Part shown: positions 50,579-60,956 of the stretch, piece after piece | How positions within the stretch are numbered: position 1 is the stretch's first letter | Layout: each line of letters begins with the position of its first letter | Assembly: GCA_021773055.1 (NCBI GenBank) | Contig: JAJFKV010000010.1 | Location: 62,001-126,000, forward strand | Direction: 5' to 3' | Source: Woeseiaceae bacterium | GTDB taxonomy: Bacteria; Pseudomonadota; Gammaproteobacteria; Steroidobacterales; Woeseiaceae | DNA length: 64,000 bases | Notes under the pieces: generated by a model | Databases searched by the model: none | The model's input: only the letters and a program-made list of their open reading frames with translations | Told to the model about the DNA's origin: nothing | Made by a program: the position numbers and the translations under genes

Positions 50579-51887
50579 GTCGAGCAGGCTCTCGACGGAC
50601 CGGCTCTCGACGGACCGGTTCTCTACACCAGGCACAAAAATTCCAAAACTCCCTTGCGATCCCCCAGTTGCACGATTTGCAGGTATGCCGGCTGTCTTTC
50701 AATTTCCACGCCCGCCGGACCTTTTTTCTGCACCAGGGACAATACCGCATGAAAGGCATCAGCGGACCTCGGCAACGCTCGTGTTCACAGCGGGCGGTAT
50801 AGCGTTTGTCCGGATAGGTGCGACTGCTTTCCTCAACAAAACCAGGGCCGTAACACCAGGCGCAATAATCCCAGTCATTCTTGACGCCGCGTTCGCAACG
50901 CGGACAACTCGATGGCATTCGCGACTCTGAACCACGTGCCGGCTTGTCGAAACCACACCAGGGACAACACTGCATGCTCTCTGCAACAGGACCTTCGCAA
51001 CTCCGGCACGAGTGACGCGTTTCAAGTTGTTTCTTGTATTGGCGTTGAAACTCTCGCCAACGCAATTGCCGCCAGGAAGTTCCACGTTTGCTATTGCTCT
51101 TGGATTTCGCGCGCTTTTGCTTTCGCACGTGACTTTGCGCTTTGCCAAAAGCGGCCTGCATTTGCACCGCATCCTTATAGCGCTTCTTCGGATCGAGCTG
51201 AATCGCATTCTTCAGAACCTCAACCAGTTCCGGTCGAACACGAGCGACCAGCTTGTCGTGCCCTTTTAGTGGCCACTCAAACGGCCATTCAGGCAACCTG
51301 CCGGACAAAAGTCGATAAATGACCAGTCCCAGCGAAAAGACATCAGACTGAAACTTCGGCCGGCCCATCGCCTGCTCTGGTGCAATGTAATCGATCGTCC
51401 CGGAACCCGATGCTTTCAAAGTGCGCAAATTGAGTTTGGCGAAGCCAAAATCAGCCAGTTTCAATTGGTTGTCAGGGAATAAAATGAAGTTTTCGGGCTT
51501 GATGTCGCAGTGGATTATCTTGTGCGAATGCGCATGTGCCATGGATGCCAACGCCTGTGCCGCAAGATCCAGCGCCCTTGCAGTCGATATACGCCGCTCA
51601 ATTCGATCTGCCAGCGATTCGTCGCCGAGCTCCATCGCGATCACGAATTGCTTGTCGATGTAACTCGCGTTCATCACGGACAAAATATTCCGGTGCCTTA
51701 GCTTGGTGGCCACCTGCACTTCGTGCAGAAACTCTTCGTGTCCGGTTTGATCGTCCGCTTTCGGAATTTTCAAAGCGACCTTGATTTTCTGAATCGTATC
51801 CTGCGCCCGATACACATCGGCGAGCGGCCCGGACGCAATGCGTCCAAGTATTCTGTATTTGCCGAGGCGTTGGCGTGCTTTTAACAA
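50571..51887 (-). CDS. Ser/Thr protein kinase with four zinc-ribbon units
   Basis: 438 residues from a TTG at 51887 preceded by AGGG at five bases and lying six bases after the glpK stop. Kinase domain (about 8-265): ATP Lys in VALKIPKAD, catalytic HCDIKPENF, DFGFAKL and APEQAM. After a basic linker the C-terminal half holds four CxxC-x(10-14)-CxxC type units: CRSCEGP/CCPWC, CPRCERG/CAWC, CEHERC/CPWC and CKSCNWG/CAWC, i.e. zinc-ribbon repeats. It has no TM helix. The C-terminus is REPVRREPVRREPARRE, a repeat product. Zinc ribbons may bind nucleic acid or protein; function unknown. Confidence 0.9.
   Translation of the reverse strand: MLKARQRLGKYRILGRIASGPLADVYRAQDTIQKIKVALKIPKADDQTGHEEFLHEVQVATKLRHRNILSVMNASYIDKQFVIAMELGDESLADRIERRISTARALDLAAQALASMAHAHSHKIIHCDIKPENFILFPDNQLKLADFGFAKLNLRTLKASGSGTIDYIAPEQAMGRPKFQSDVFSLGLVIYRLLSGRLPEWPFEWPLKGHDKLVARVRPELVEVLKNAIQLDPKKRYKDAVQMQAAFGKAQSHVRKQKRAKSKSNSKRGTSWRQLRWREFQRQYKKQLETRHSCRSCEGPVAESMQCCPWCGFDKPARGSESRMPSSCPRCERGVKNDWDYCAWCYGPGFVEESSRTYPDKRYTARCEHERCRGPLMPFMRYCPWCRKKVRRAWKLKDSRHTCKSCNWGIAREFWNFCAWCREPVRREPVRREPARRE
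50587..50616. repeat. Two perfect 15-base tandem repeats in a gene overlap
   Basis: GGCTCTCGACGGACC occurs twice without interruption, with a partial third copy after it. In the kinase frame it encodes REPVR repeats at the C-terminus; in the phosphatase frame it would encode RSVES. Being a multiple of three, its copy number can change without frameshift. Confidence 0.85.
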
Positions 51888-51893
51888 GAAACC

Positions 51894-53378
51894 CTATCCA
51901 TTAGCGCGTATGCGGCTGACAGCCGCAGTCCATCCATTGAGCAGTTTTGTGCGCTGATCCGACGACATCAGCGGATCAAATCTCGAGTCACATCGCCAGT
52001 TCGATGAAATCTGTTCACTGCTTTGCAACACACCCGCCGTGAACGCCGCCAGGTAAGCGGCACCCAATACCGTCGACTCAACATTAACCGGTCTTTCTAC
52101 CGGTGTGTCGAGAATATCGGCCAGAAACTGCAGGAACCAGTTGTTCGCCACCATGCCACCATCGACGCGTATGACGGCCGGCGAAATACCGTCATCGGCC
52201 ATCGCAGCGATCAAATCGTGCGTTTGGTATGCAACGGCTTGCAACGTCGCCGTGATAACCTGGTCGCTGCCGCTGCCGCGACTCAGGCCAAGTATGGCAC
52301 CGCGAGCATCGGGATCCCAATAGGGAGCTCCGAGCCCTGCAAACGCCGGTACAACGATGACATCGTCGACGACACCGGTGCGCTGGGCGATAGCTTCAGT
52401 TTCCGGGGCCGACCCGACAATCTTCATTTCATCACGCAGCCATTGAATGGCTGATCCCGCGACGAATACACTGCCTTCGAGACCGTAGGTAACCTCTCCA
52501 TTCAGCCGCATAGCAACGGTGGTCAGAAGTTTGTTCTGTGACTCCAGTGCTTCTCGACCGGTATTGGCTATCACGAAGCATCCGGTACCGTAAGTGCTTT
52601 TGGTCATGCCACTTTCAAAACCGGCTTGTCCGACTAGCGCCGCCTGTTGATCTCCCGCCATTCCCAGAACCGGAATATTTCCACCCAGGCAGGGGTCTGT
52701 CGCCACACCAAACTCTGCCGCGCAGTCTTTGACATCCGGCAGTAGTTGACGTGGGATATTGAAGAGCTGCAGCAACTCGTCGTCCCATTGCTGCGTATGA
52801 ATATTAAACAACATCGTTCGCGATGCGTTGCTCGCATCCGTGGCGTGGGCTTTGCCGCCGCTGAGCCGCCACAATAAGAAGCTATCAACGGTACCGAACG
52901 CCAAGCTACCTGCTTCTGCGCGTGCGCGCACGCCATCGACATTGTCGAGTATCCAAGCAAGCTTGGTCGCAGAAAAATAGGGGTCCAGTCGCAGACCTGT
53001 TTTGCTGGCAATAGTGGCCTCGTGACCATCGAGTTGCAGCGAACGACAGCTATCGGCAGTGCGCCTATCCTGCCAGACGATCGCATTGTAAACGCAGGCG
53101 CCCGTCTCCCGGTCCCATACCAATGTTGTTTCACGCTGATTAGTAATGCCAATTGCCGTGATGTCCGGTGCACTCGCAGCCGCATCATGCATTGCCTTTT
53201 CTGTCACAGCACGCACCGATGCCCAGATAGCCTCCGGGTCGTGCTCCACCCAGCCGGGCTGCGGATAAATTTGTGGGAACTCCTGTTGTGCGCTGGCGAC
53301 CACCGACGTCGCGTGATCATAGATCACGGTGCGACTGCTGCTCGTACCCTGATCAATTGCAAGCAAATAGCTACCCAT
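51894..53378 (-). CDS. glpK: Glycerol kinase
   Basis: 494 residues. Phosphorylates glycerol to glycerol 3-phosphate, the substrate of GlpD. FGGY kinase features: AIDQGTSSSRTVIYD at the N-terminus, GWVEHDPEAIWASV, AIGITNQRETTLVWD, then GMAGDQQAALVGQ and GLGAPYWDPDARGAILGLSRG. Length equals the E. coli enzyme (502). Starts in a TGATG overlap with the thioesterase gene. Distant from glpD and with no visible GlpF, so glycerol uptake is presumably elsewhere. Confidence 0.97.
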   Translation of the reverse strand: MGSYLLAIDQGTSSSRTVIYDHATSVVASAQQEFPQIYPQPGWVEHDPEAIWASVRAVTEKAMHDAAASAPDITAIGITNQRETTLVWDRETGACVYNAIVWQDRRTADSCRSLQLDGHEATIASKTGLRLDPYFSATKLAWILDNVDGVRARAEAGSLAFGTVDSFLLWRLSGGKAHATDASNASRTMLFNIHTQQWDDELLQLFNIPRQLLPDVKDCAAEFGVATDPCLGGNIPVLGMAGDQQAALVGQAGFESGMTKSTYGTGCFVIANTGREALESQNKLLTTVAMRLNGEVTYGLEGSVFVAGSAIQWLRDEMKIVGSAPETEAIAQRTGVVDDVIVVPAFAGLGAPYWDPDARGAILGLSRGSGSDQVITATLQAVAYQTHDLIAAMADDGISPAVIRVDGGMVANNWFLQFLADILDTPVERPVNVESTVLGAAYLAAFTAGVLQSSEQISSNWRCDSRFDPLMSSDQRTKLLNGWTAAVSRIRANG

Positions 53379-53890
53379 CAGTCATTGCTCCCCGAGGAGT
53401 AAATTGGCTTCGGAATATTCATCTGGCGTCCTGCCTCGGCCGGCCAGCCTCCATCGTCCTGACGTTCCGCGAAGTTCATGATTTGTGCTCGTATGGTGTC
53501 GGGCCAGGGCGCAACTTTTCGTATTTCCAGATCGACGTGCAGATTCAACCATTCCGCTGTCGCCGCCAAAAAGTGGCTTTCAGCATGATACATGCGCAGG
53601 AATTGATGAATGCGCTTATCATCGTACGCCAGCAATTGCGCTGTGATGACGTAAGGCGCATCTACCTTAAGTTCGCGCTGCCACGTAATGTGACTCTCAA
53701 CTGCGAAAGTCGAACTGTTGCTGACGTTGATGTAGTCGCTTGTGATACCAAATTCTTCCCACAACGCATCAACCGCCTGGTCGAAAGCCAGGACGTAGTA
53801 GGCGACGTTCATGTGATTATTCACGTCAATCCACTCGGGCAAAACCACGCCTCGAATCACCTCGACACCTGATATATGTGTATCAGACAC
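53378..53890 (-). CDS. Hotdog-fold acyl-CoA thioesterase
   Basis: 170 residues from a GTG at 53890 with GGGAG six bases upstream. The family signature is the start of the hotdog fold, PEWIDVNNHMNVAYYVLAFDQA, with the Asp/Asn-His pair near residue 25 typical of 4HBT thioesterases. The later FAVESHITWQRELKVDAP and LAATAEWLNLHVDLE match the thioesterase/carnitine-dehydrogenase-associated subgroup. Hydrolyses acyl-CoA esters; substrate unknown. In operon between acetoacetyl-CoA synthetase and glpK, so a CoA-ester catabolic link is plausible. Confidence 0.85.
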   Translation of the reverse strand: MSDTHISGVEVIRGVVLPEWIDVNNHMNVAYYVLAFDQAVDALWEEFGITSDYINVSNSSTFAVESHITWQRELKVDAPYVITAQLLAYDDKRIHQFLRMYHAESHFLAATAEWLNLHVDLEIRKVAPWPDTIRAQIMNFAERQDDGGWPAEAGRQMNIPKPIYSSGSND

Positions 53891-53900
53891 CCACTACTCC

Positions 53901-55835
<1,935 letters not shown>

Positions 55836-55933
55836 TATTTTTCCGTTGCACAAGGTTCGTGCCAGTATCCATAAAACCGACCTTGTGTCCATGCACAATC
55901 GAAGGTGATACTGCGGTCCATGAGGAATCAATA

Positions 55934-56521
55934 ATGAATTACACAGCACTCTTGATTACTGCCGCAGTGATCGTTGTCGCCATTATCGTCTTTCGGCGCT
56001 TCAAGAAGGCAGGACGCCCTGTCCCCGCGGTGCTGCGTCGTGGCTGTCCATTGCCAGATTTCGGCGCCACCGATGAGAGCGGCGATCCGGTCAGGTCAAC
56101 TGAGTTACACGGTACGGCGGTGGTCATGTTGTTCGTGCGCGGCAACTGGTGCCCTTTTTGCAGTTCGCAGGTCGAAAACCTGAGCGCCCACTACAAGGAC
56201 ATCATCGATCTGGGTGCCCGGTTGATTCTTATAACGCCGAAACCACTGGAGACCACGCGCCGTGTCGCCGAGTTTTTTGAGGTCGAGTTCGAATTCTGGC
56301 TGGACGACGACCTGGCCGTAACCAAACAACTGGGTTTGTTGATGGAATCCGGAGTACCAGACGATAATCGCAAGGAGTACGGTGAGGACACGATCTGGCC
56401 AACAGCGCTCGTCATCGACCCCAGCGGCATTATCCGTTACACGGAATTATCCAAATTTATTGCGGACCGCCCGAAGCCGCAGACTTTGCTGCAGGAATTG
56501 CGCGTCGCGTTGGGTAAGTAA
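55934..56521 (+). CDS. Membrane-anchored peroxiredoxin-like (AhpC/TSA) protein
   Basis: 195 residues from the ATG at 55934 with TGAGGA seven bases upstream; an ATG at 55859 would add a poor extension. N-terminal TM helix (YTALLITAAVIVVAIIVFRRF), then a thioredoxin-like fold: GCPLPDFGATDESG, VVMLFVRGNWCPFCSSQVENLSAHY and WPTALVIDPSGIIRYTE. The CPFC motif is in the peroxidatic region, in contrast to the single VCPTE of classical peroxiredoxins. Likely thiol-peroxidase or disulfide reductase acting on the periplasmic side. Its 5' leader overlaps none of the divergent genes. Confidence 0.87.
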   Translation: MNYTALLITAAVIVVAIIVFRRFKKAGRPVPAVLRRGCPLPDFGATDESGDPVRSTELHGTAVVMLFVRGNWCPFCSSQVENLSAHYKDIIDLGARLILITPKPLETTRRVAEFFEVEFEFWLDDDLAVTKQLGLLMESGVPDDNRKEYGEDTIWPTALVIDPSGIIRYTELSKFIADRPKPQTLLQELRVALGK

Positions 56522-56596
56522 ATACAACTGTCATCACCCGGTATTGCAGACGAAGTCAGATGACTGGTATTCAGAGCAGGGTTGCGGCTGATACGC

Positions 56597-57292
56597 CTAG
56601 AGCTTCACACCCACTGCAGCACACAGGAATTCCATGTAGGGCGTTGCCTGTTTGAATGAAGATTCAACGCTGCGCTGAAATTGTGGCTTCAGGCAGTCCG
56701 CGACGGGCATCGTTCGAACGGCTATGAAGCTCTTGCGTTTGATATCGTCGATCAGCGGGTGTTCTTTATCGAAGCCACGTGGCGGGCGTTTCAAAGACTC
56801 GCCCCCCAGACTGAATTGGCGCTTGAATGCCGCTGTGCGAATAGCCCGCTGCCACTCTCCAGACCTCGCGGCAATTCGTTCTCGAATCTGCCTCAACGGA
56901 TCTGCATCAGGACGCCACATGCCGACTCCAATGAAAACCTCATCAGGATCTATGTGCACGTAGTATCCCGGCGAATGCACATCTTTGGCCCGCTCGTGTC
57001 GGAACTGAATACCGATATTCGTCTTGTAAGGCAGTTTGTTGTTCGAAAACCGGGTATCTCGGTAGACACGCATCAGTGACCCACCGATGCGTGTCGGCAC
57101 GGCGGTGAAATGTGGCGCGAATTCGGCCAGCGGGTCCTGCATGCTTTGAATGAAATGCAATGCTACGTCGAGGACATCCTCCTCATAGCGCGACTTGTTA
57201 GCTTTAAACCATTCTCGATTGTTGTTCGCACCGAGTTCGGACAGAAACTTTAGCGTTTTGGGTTCAAATCGAGTGTAGCGATTGCCGGCCAT
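56597..57292 (-). CDS. DUF2461 (TIGR02453) family protein
   Basis: 231 residues. Not a known enzyme. The family pattern is visible: FLSELGANNNREWFKANKSRYEE near the N-terminus, then MRVYRDTRFSNNKLPYKTNIGIQF and SPGYYVHIDPDEVFIGVGMWRPDADPL. Widespread in bacteria and some eukaryotes; function uncharacterised. Starts in a TAATG overlap with the DUF7009-like gene, so the two are co-translated. Confidence 0.88.
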   Translation of the reverse strand: MAGNRYTRFEPKTLKFLSELGANNNREWFKANKSRYEEDVLDVALHFIQSMQDPLAEFAPHFTAVPTRIGGSLMRVYRDTRFSNNKLPYKTNIGIQFRHERAKDVHSPGYYVHIDPDEVFIGVGMWRPDADPLRQIRERIAARSGEWQRAIRTAAFKRQFSLGGESLKRPPRGFDKEHPLIDDIKRKSFIAVRTMPVADCLKPQFQRSVESSFKQATPYMEFLCAAVGVKL

Positions 57293-57669
57293 TAAGCGGA
57301 AGCTCCGTCAGGGTGCTGGTGCATATCCGATTCGTCTTCGCCGGGTCGCGGCTCCAGGCACGCGAAGTCCTTTTCGACAAGAATCCATAGCTTTTCGCCG
57401 TCATCGAGCAACTGCTCGCCCTCGATGGATACCTGATCGGTTGTCGTCCACGCCAAAACCTGAGTCTCAGGCAATCGCACCCGTATCTCGTTGTCGGAAT
57501 AAAACGCGGCCGGGTTAACGCTCGCAGGACTGCTTTCGAGCGTATAACTGAACTGCCGACCACCCGGGAATCCGGTGTTCGAGGTAATTTCCCCGTTGTC
57601 GCGGATGGCCTCAATTTCACTGCGCGTCAAGCGCAGGCGAATTGAATTGTCTCTGATACGAATCTTCAC
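57292..57669 (-). CDS. Small DUF7009-like protein
   Basis: 125 residues from a GTG at 57669, no clear ribosome site. Predominantly beta: KIRIRDNSIRLRLTRSEIEAI, GRQFSYTLESS, NEIRVRLPETQVLAW, EQLLILVEKDFACLEPR. I think it matches DUF7009 proteins, which are small, of unknown function; confidence in the name is moderate. The C-terminus is acidic/His-rich. Pairs with DUF2461 downstream by a one-base overlap and follows the cold shock gene by 18 bases. Confidence 0.7.
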   Translation of the reverse strand: MKIRIRDNSIRLRLTRSEIEAIRDNGEITSNTGFPGGRQFSYTLESSPASVNPAAFYSDNEIRVRLPETQVLAWTTTDQVSIEGEQLLDDGEKLWILVEKDFACLEPRPGEDESDMHQHPDGASA

Positions 57670-57687
57670 AACAGAGATCGACCGGAC

Positions 57688-57900
57688 TTACTCGGCGATT
57701 ACGTTTTCCGCCTGCGGTCCTTTCTGGCCCTGAGTCACTTCCATCGTGACTTTTTGTCCTTCTTTCAGAGATTTGAACCCTTCCATCTGGACGGCAGTGT
57801 GATGCACAAATACATCCTGACCACCTTCTTGTTCGATAAATCCAAAGCCCTTATCGTCGTTGAACCACTTAACAGTTCCTGTAACTCTTTCGCCTGACAT
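57688..57900 (-). CDS. CspA-family cold shock protein
   Basis: 70 residues from the ATG at 57900 with GAGG at good spacing; a longer reading to 57939 is unlikely. Single-stranded RNA/DNA-binding beta-barrel: [18 protein letters not shown] carries RNP1 (KGFGFI) and DVFVHH carries RNP2. Length is exactly the CspA size. The 5' leader (57901 to about 58146, 246 bases) is long and unannotated, as is usual for csp genes with structured leaders; I saw no CspA-type cold box for certain. First gene of a run with the DUF7009/DUF2461 pair. Confidence 0.95.
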   Translation of the reverse strand: MSGERVTGTVKWFNDDKGFGFIEQEGGQDVFVHHTAVQMEGFKSLKEGQKVTMEVTQGQKGPQAENVIAE

Positions 57901-58146
57901 AAACACCTCGTAGCAAAAACTACCGTCCTTAAACGGCACTAAACTGGACCCTCATTGGTCGCAGCAGCCGAAATGGTAACCGCAAATGGGATGAAATTCC
58001 TAAAAAATAGGCGCTCCAGGGTGTCTCGGCAGTCCGACACACCGATTTTACGCTGTGTTTTATGGGAAATCCGAGGAAGCGAGCCGCAGCGCGGCACGAG
58101 AAAAGCAGCCTCGTATTGAACTTAGATCGACTCCAAACCGCGCAAA

Positions 58147-59304
58147 TTACGTGGCCACACCGCGGCGGCGAATGAAGGTCGAGCCGAGTTTTGAGATCGA
58201 ATCACAGCCCACCAACGCCATGGATCGTTCAACTTCGTCCCGCAAGAGAGCCAGCCCCCTTTCAACGCCGGCCTGACCGCCAGCCGCTAATGGGTACAAA
58301 TACCCTCGGCCGATGCTGCACGCATTCGCACCCATCGCCAGCGCTTTTATGACATGCGTACCACGACGCACACCACCGTCACAAATAATCTCCAGCCTGT
58401 CGTGCAGTGCATCCGCGACGTCGGCAATACAGTCGACAGGAGCCGGCGCTCCCTCAAGCTGTCGCCCGCCATGGTTGGACAACATGACGGCGGTCGCACC
58501 GGCATTAGCCGCATTGCGACAATCGGCGACCGTTTGCACGCCTTTGATAACGAGCGGCCCATCCCATTGTTCTGCCAGCCATTCGACGTCTTTCCAGGTT
58601 AGCGAGCGATCCAGCTGGCTGTTGAAGTACTCCAGAATACTCATGTCCGCAAACTGGTCCGGCTTGACGCTGGCCGCGAGGTTCACCATGTCCAGATCTT
58701 TGCCGATCAATACGCGGTACATCCAACCCGGGTGACGCAACAGACTGGGAACACTGCGCAGTCGAAATTTCCCGGTCGCGAAACCATACACATGGTCTCG
58801 TTCGCGGTTGCCTGCGACGGGAGTGTCAACGGTAAGGCAAAGCGCCCGAAACCCTGCCGCTTTGCATCGGGCGATCATATCTTTGGTCAACCCCCGGTCT
58901 TTGAAGACATACAGTTGATACATTTTTGGAATACTGCAGTCTGCGCCGACATCTTCGATCGTCATCGTGCCTAGCGTAGACAAGCTGTAAATCATGCCGA
59001 ATTTTTCGGCCGCTCGAATAACTGCCGACTCGCCTGTCGCATGAAAAAGTTTGGACGCGCCAGTCGGTGAGATCATGACCGGCCAATCGATCTTTTCGCC
59101 GAACAATGTGGTTTTCAGATTGACCTTGCTGACGTCGTTTAGCTGCGCTGGCAATAGTTCATAGTCGTCGAAGGCGGATGTATTCCTGCGATAACTCCAT
59201 TCGTCATCTGCTCCACCATCAAGATAGTGAAAAATCGGCGCTGGCAGTTTTCGCCGCGCGATCTGACGGAAATCCATGATGTTATTGCAGTGGGAAATTT
59301 TCAT
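58147..59304 (-). CDS. FMN-dependent alpha-hydroxy-acid dehydrogenase (L-lactate type)
   Basis: 385 residues, ATG at 59304. FMN-dependent (S)-2-hydroxy-acid oxidation. Signature parts: YLDGGADDEWSYRRN, ISPTGASKLFHATGE, YQLYVFKDRGL, ALCLTVDTPVAGNRERD, and the active-site His/Arg phrase LSNHGGRQLEGAPAP followed by DGGVRRGTHVIKALAMGA. Size fits lldD (396) and lactate oxidases. Lack of a membrane-anchoring segment leaves open quinone versus O2 as acceptor. It is 80 bases from the divergent oxidase-like gene. Confidence 0.93.
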   Translation of the reverse strand: MKISHCNNIMDFRQIARRKLPAPIFHYLDGGADDEWSYRRNTSAFDDYELLPAQLNDVSKVNLKTTLFGEKIDWPVMISPTGASKLFHATGESAVIRAAEKFGMIYSLSTLGTMTIEDVGADCSIPKMYQLYVFKDRGLTKDMIARCKAAGFRALCLTVDTPVAGNRERDHVYGFATGKFRLRSVPSLLRHPGWMYRVLIGKDLDMVNLAASVKPDQFADMSILEYFNSQLDRSLTWKDVEWLAEQWDGPLVIKGVQTVADCRNAANAGATAVMLSNHGGRQLEGAPAPVDCIADVADALHDRLEIICDGGVRRGTHVIKALAMGANACSIGRGYLYPLAAGGQAGVERGLALLRDEVERSMALVGCDSISKLGSTFIRRRGVAT

Positions 59305-59383
59305 GGTTTTAGGTTAGCACGCATTGACGAATGTGGCTTCTGGCCTGTAGCTTTCGCTGCAAGATTCTTCAGGACATGAAAGC

Positions 59384-60751
59384 GTGTCAGACATTCCAGA
59401 TCATAATTATGAATTACCAGTACGCAGCGACACTGCTCGTCGCGCGATCACCGCCTGGCTCACCCTGGGTCTGATCTCGCTGGTTGCCGCCGGCGTCTTT
59501 TCCATTCTGCTGGTACTAGCTCGCACACCCGTCGTACAGGGACTCATTCCTTTCCTGGATTTTTTCCATATCGCACTGGTTGTCCACGTGACGCTTTCTG
59601 TATTGATCTGGCTGCTAGCTATGTCGGCGGCGAGCTGGAGCCTCTGCACCACGAGCGACAAGCCCGCATGGGATGGATTATCATTTTTGCTCGCGGCACT
59701 CGGAACGTTAATCATCATCATCTGCCCGTTCATTGGCATCGGTGATCCGCTCATGAACAACTACGTGCCGATACTGCAGCATCCCTTGTTCTACAGTGGC
59801 CTCGTGCTCTTCGTCGCTGGAATTCTCAGTCACCTGATTCGGGCTCTGATATATCGCCCCCGAATCAGCGAGAAACTCAGTGGAGCCTCCGCCTTGCAAC
59901 TGGGTATTACGCTGTCGACGATGTTAACGGCGCTCGCGATCGTCGCCGTTTTCGCATCCTGGCGTGGCTTACCCAATGAGATGGAAGGACGTATCTATTT
60001 CGAGTTTCTGTTCTGGGGTGGCGGCCATGTTATCCAGTTCAGTTACACCTTGCTCATGATGATCGTGTGGGTGGTTCTGGCGACGGCCAGTGGCTGCCGT
60101 TTCGAGCTCACTCCACGACTCACTCTGGTCTTCGCGATTTTCCTGGCGCTACCAGTCATTACCGTTCCATTTCTTTACCTCGCTCACGACGTTACAACGG
60201 CCGGCCACCGCCTTGCCTTTACAGAACTTATGAAATACGGCGGCCTGTCATGCCTGCCACTGGGTCTGGCGGCCGCGGCTAGTCTCTGGCGCGCCCGCAA
60301 ACCGCAAGGTGAGCAGCGCTATCTGCGGGCAGCCCTCGTTAGCTCGTTGGCACTGTTCGGTGTCGGCGGAATTATGGGCTTCATGATCGCTGGTCTGGAT
60401 ATCGTTATCCCGGCGCATTATCACGGTGCGACCGTCGGCGTAACGATCGCGTTTATGGGACTGACTTATTACTTGCTACCGAGACTCGGTTTTGGTGCTC
60501 TGCCGGAACGCATGGCTACGTGGCAGCCGTACCTGTACGGCGGCGGCCAGTTACTGCACATCATCGGGCTCGCCTGGAGCGGTGGCTACGGTGTGCAACG
60601 GAAAACCGCCGGCGCCGCCCAGGGACTGGAAGGACTGGGTCAAACCGCGGGTATGGGACTGATGGGCCTCGGCGGTCTGATATCCGTGATCGGCGGATTA
60701 CTGTTTTTGATAGTGGCATACAAGTCAATGCGCAAGAGGCAAAGCTCATGA
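59384..60751 (+). CDS. Divergent heme-copper oxidase superfamily subunit I (cbb3/NOR-like)
   Basis: 455 residues from a GTG at 59384, with 12 or so TM helices. Conserved histidine contexts: FFHIALVVHVTLSVLIW (H62, H68, low-spin heme candidate), WGGGHVIQF (H215, CuB candidate in TM6), PAHYHG (H345, H347, equivalent to the HxH heme ligands). The TM7 His-His pair of CuB appears as H268-D269 in LYLAHDVTTAG, with no HH anywhere. Spacing of 53 and 77 residues between these sites fits the superfamily. Could be a NO reductase-like or modified oxidase; not a standard cbb3 subunit. No CcoO/CcoP follows. Confidence 0.75.
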   Translation: MSDIPDHNYELPVRSDTARRAITAWLTLGLISLVAAGVFSILLVLARTPVVQGLIPFLDFFHIALVVHVTLSVLIWLLAMSAASWSLCTTSDKPAWDGLSFLLAALGTLIIIICPFIGIGDPLMNNYVPILQHPLFYSGLVLFVAGILSHLIRALIYRPRISEKLSGASALQLGITLSTMLTALAIVAVFASWRGLPNEMEGRIYFEFLFWGGGHVIQFSYTLLMMIVWVVLATASGCRFELTPRLTLVFAIFLALPVITVPFLYLAHDVTTAGHRLAFTELMKYGGLSCLPLGLAAAASLWRARKPQGEQRYLRAALVSSLALFGVGGIMGFMIAGLDIVIPAHYHGATVGVTIAFMGLTYYLLPRLGFGALPERMATWQPYLYGGGQLLHIIGLAWSGGYGVQRKTAGAAQGLEGLGQTAGMGLMGLGGLISVIGGLLFLIVAYKSMRKRQSS

Positions 60752-60936
60752 TGGAAATAGTAGTATTTACGCTCAACGCAATAGTTGTCTATTTTCTGGC
60801 AGACTGGATACTTCGTGCGATGGAACAAAAGAAGGGTGCCGTGCTGAAGAACCGGCAGATTATTTTTTTCGTGATTTTCCTGTCGCTGGCGTTGATCTCT
60901 TTTAATACTCTAAAGACCTTGCTTACGAACCTGTAG
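60748..60936 (+). CDS. Small two-helix membrane protein
   Basis: 62 residues; ATG at 60748 overlaps the upstream stop by four bases (ATGA). It has two hydrophobic helices (VVFTLNAIVVYFLADWIL and IIFFVIFLSLALISFNTL) joined by a basic loop (EQKKGAVLKNRQ). Its tight coupling to the oxidase-like gene suggests a small accessory subunit of that complex, as with the small subunits of other terminal oxidases. Family not recognised. Confidence 0.75.
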   Translation: MMEIVVFTLNAIVVYFLADWILRAMEQKKGAVLKNRQIIFFVIFLSLALISFNTLKTLLTNL

Positions 60937-60956
60937 TTCGCATGATCAGCCAGCGC

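Noticed and set aside
37865-51887. Zorya defence, T6SS threonine-phosphorylation module or gliding motor
   Set aside because: No ZorC/D helicase, no Tss structural genes, no Gld or Agl homologues recognised; only the ExbB-like and kinase parts overlap with those systems.
57901-58146. cspA-type cold-responsive leader
   Set aside because: The leader is long, but no cold-box or stable structure could be confirmed by eye; a GTGTC/GACAC hairpin near 58020-58045 has no T run.
60520-60936. 138-residue protein in a second frame of the oxidase-like gene
   Set aside because: Only its last 62 codons, from 60748, look coding; the upstream part is an Arg-rich shadow frame.
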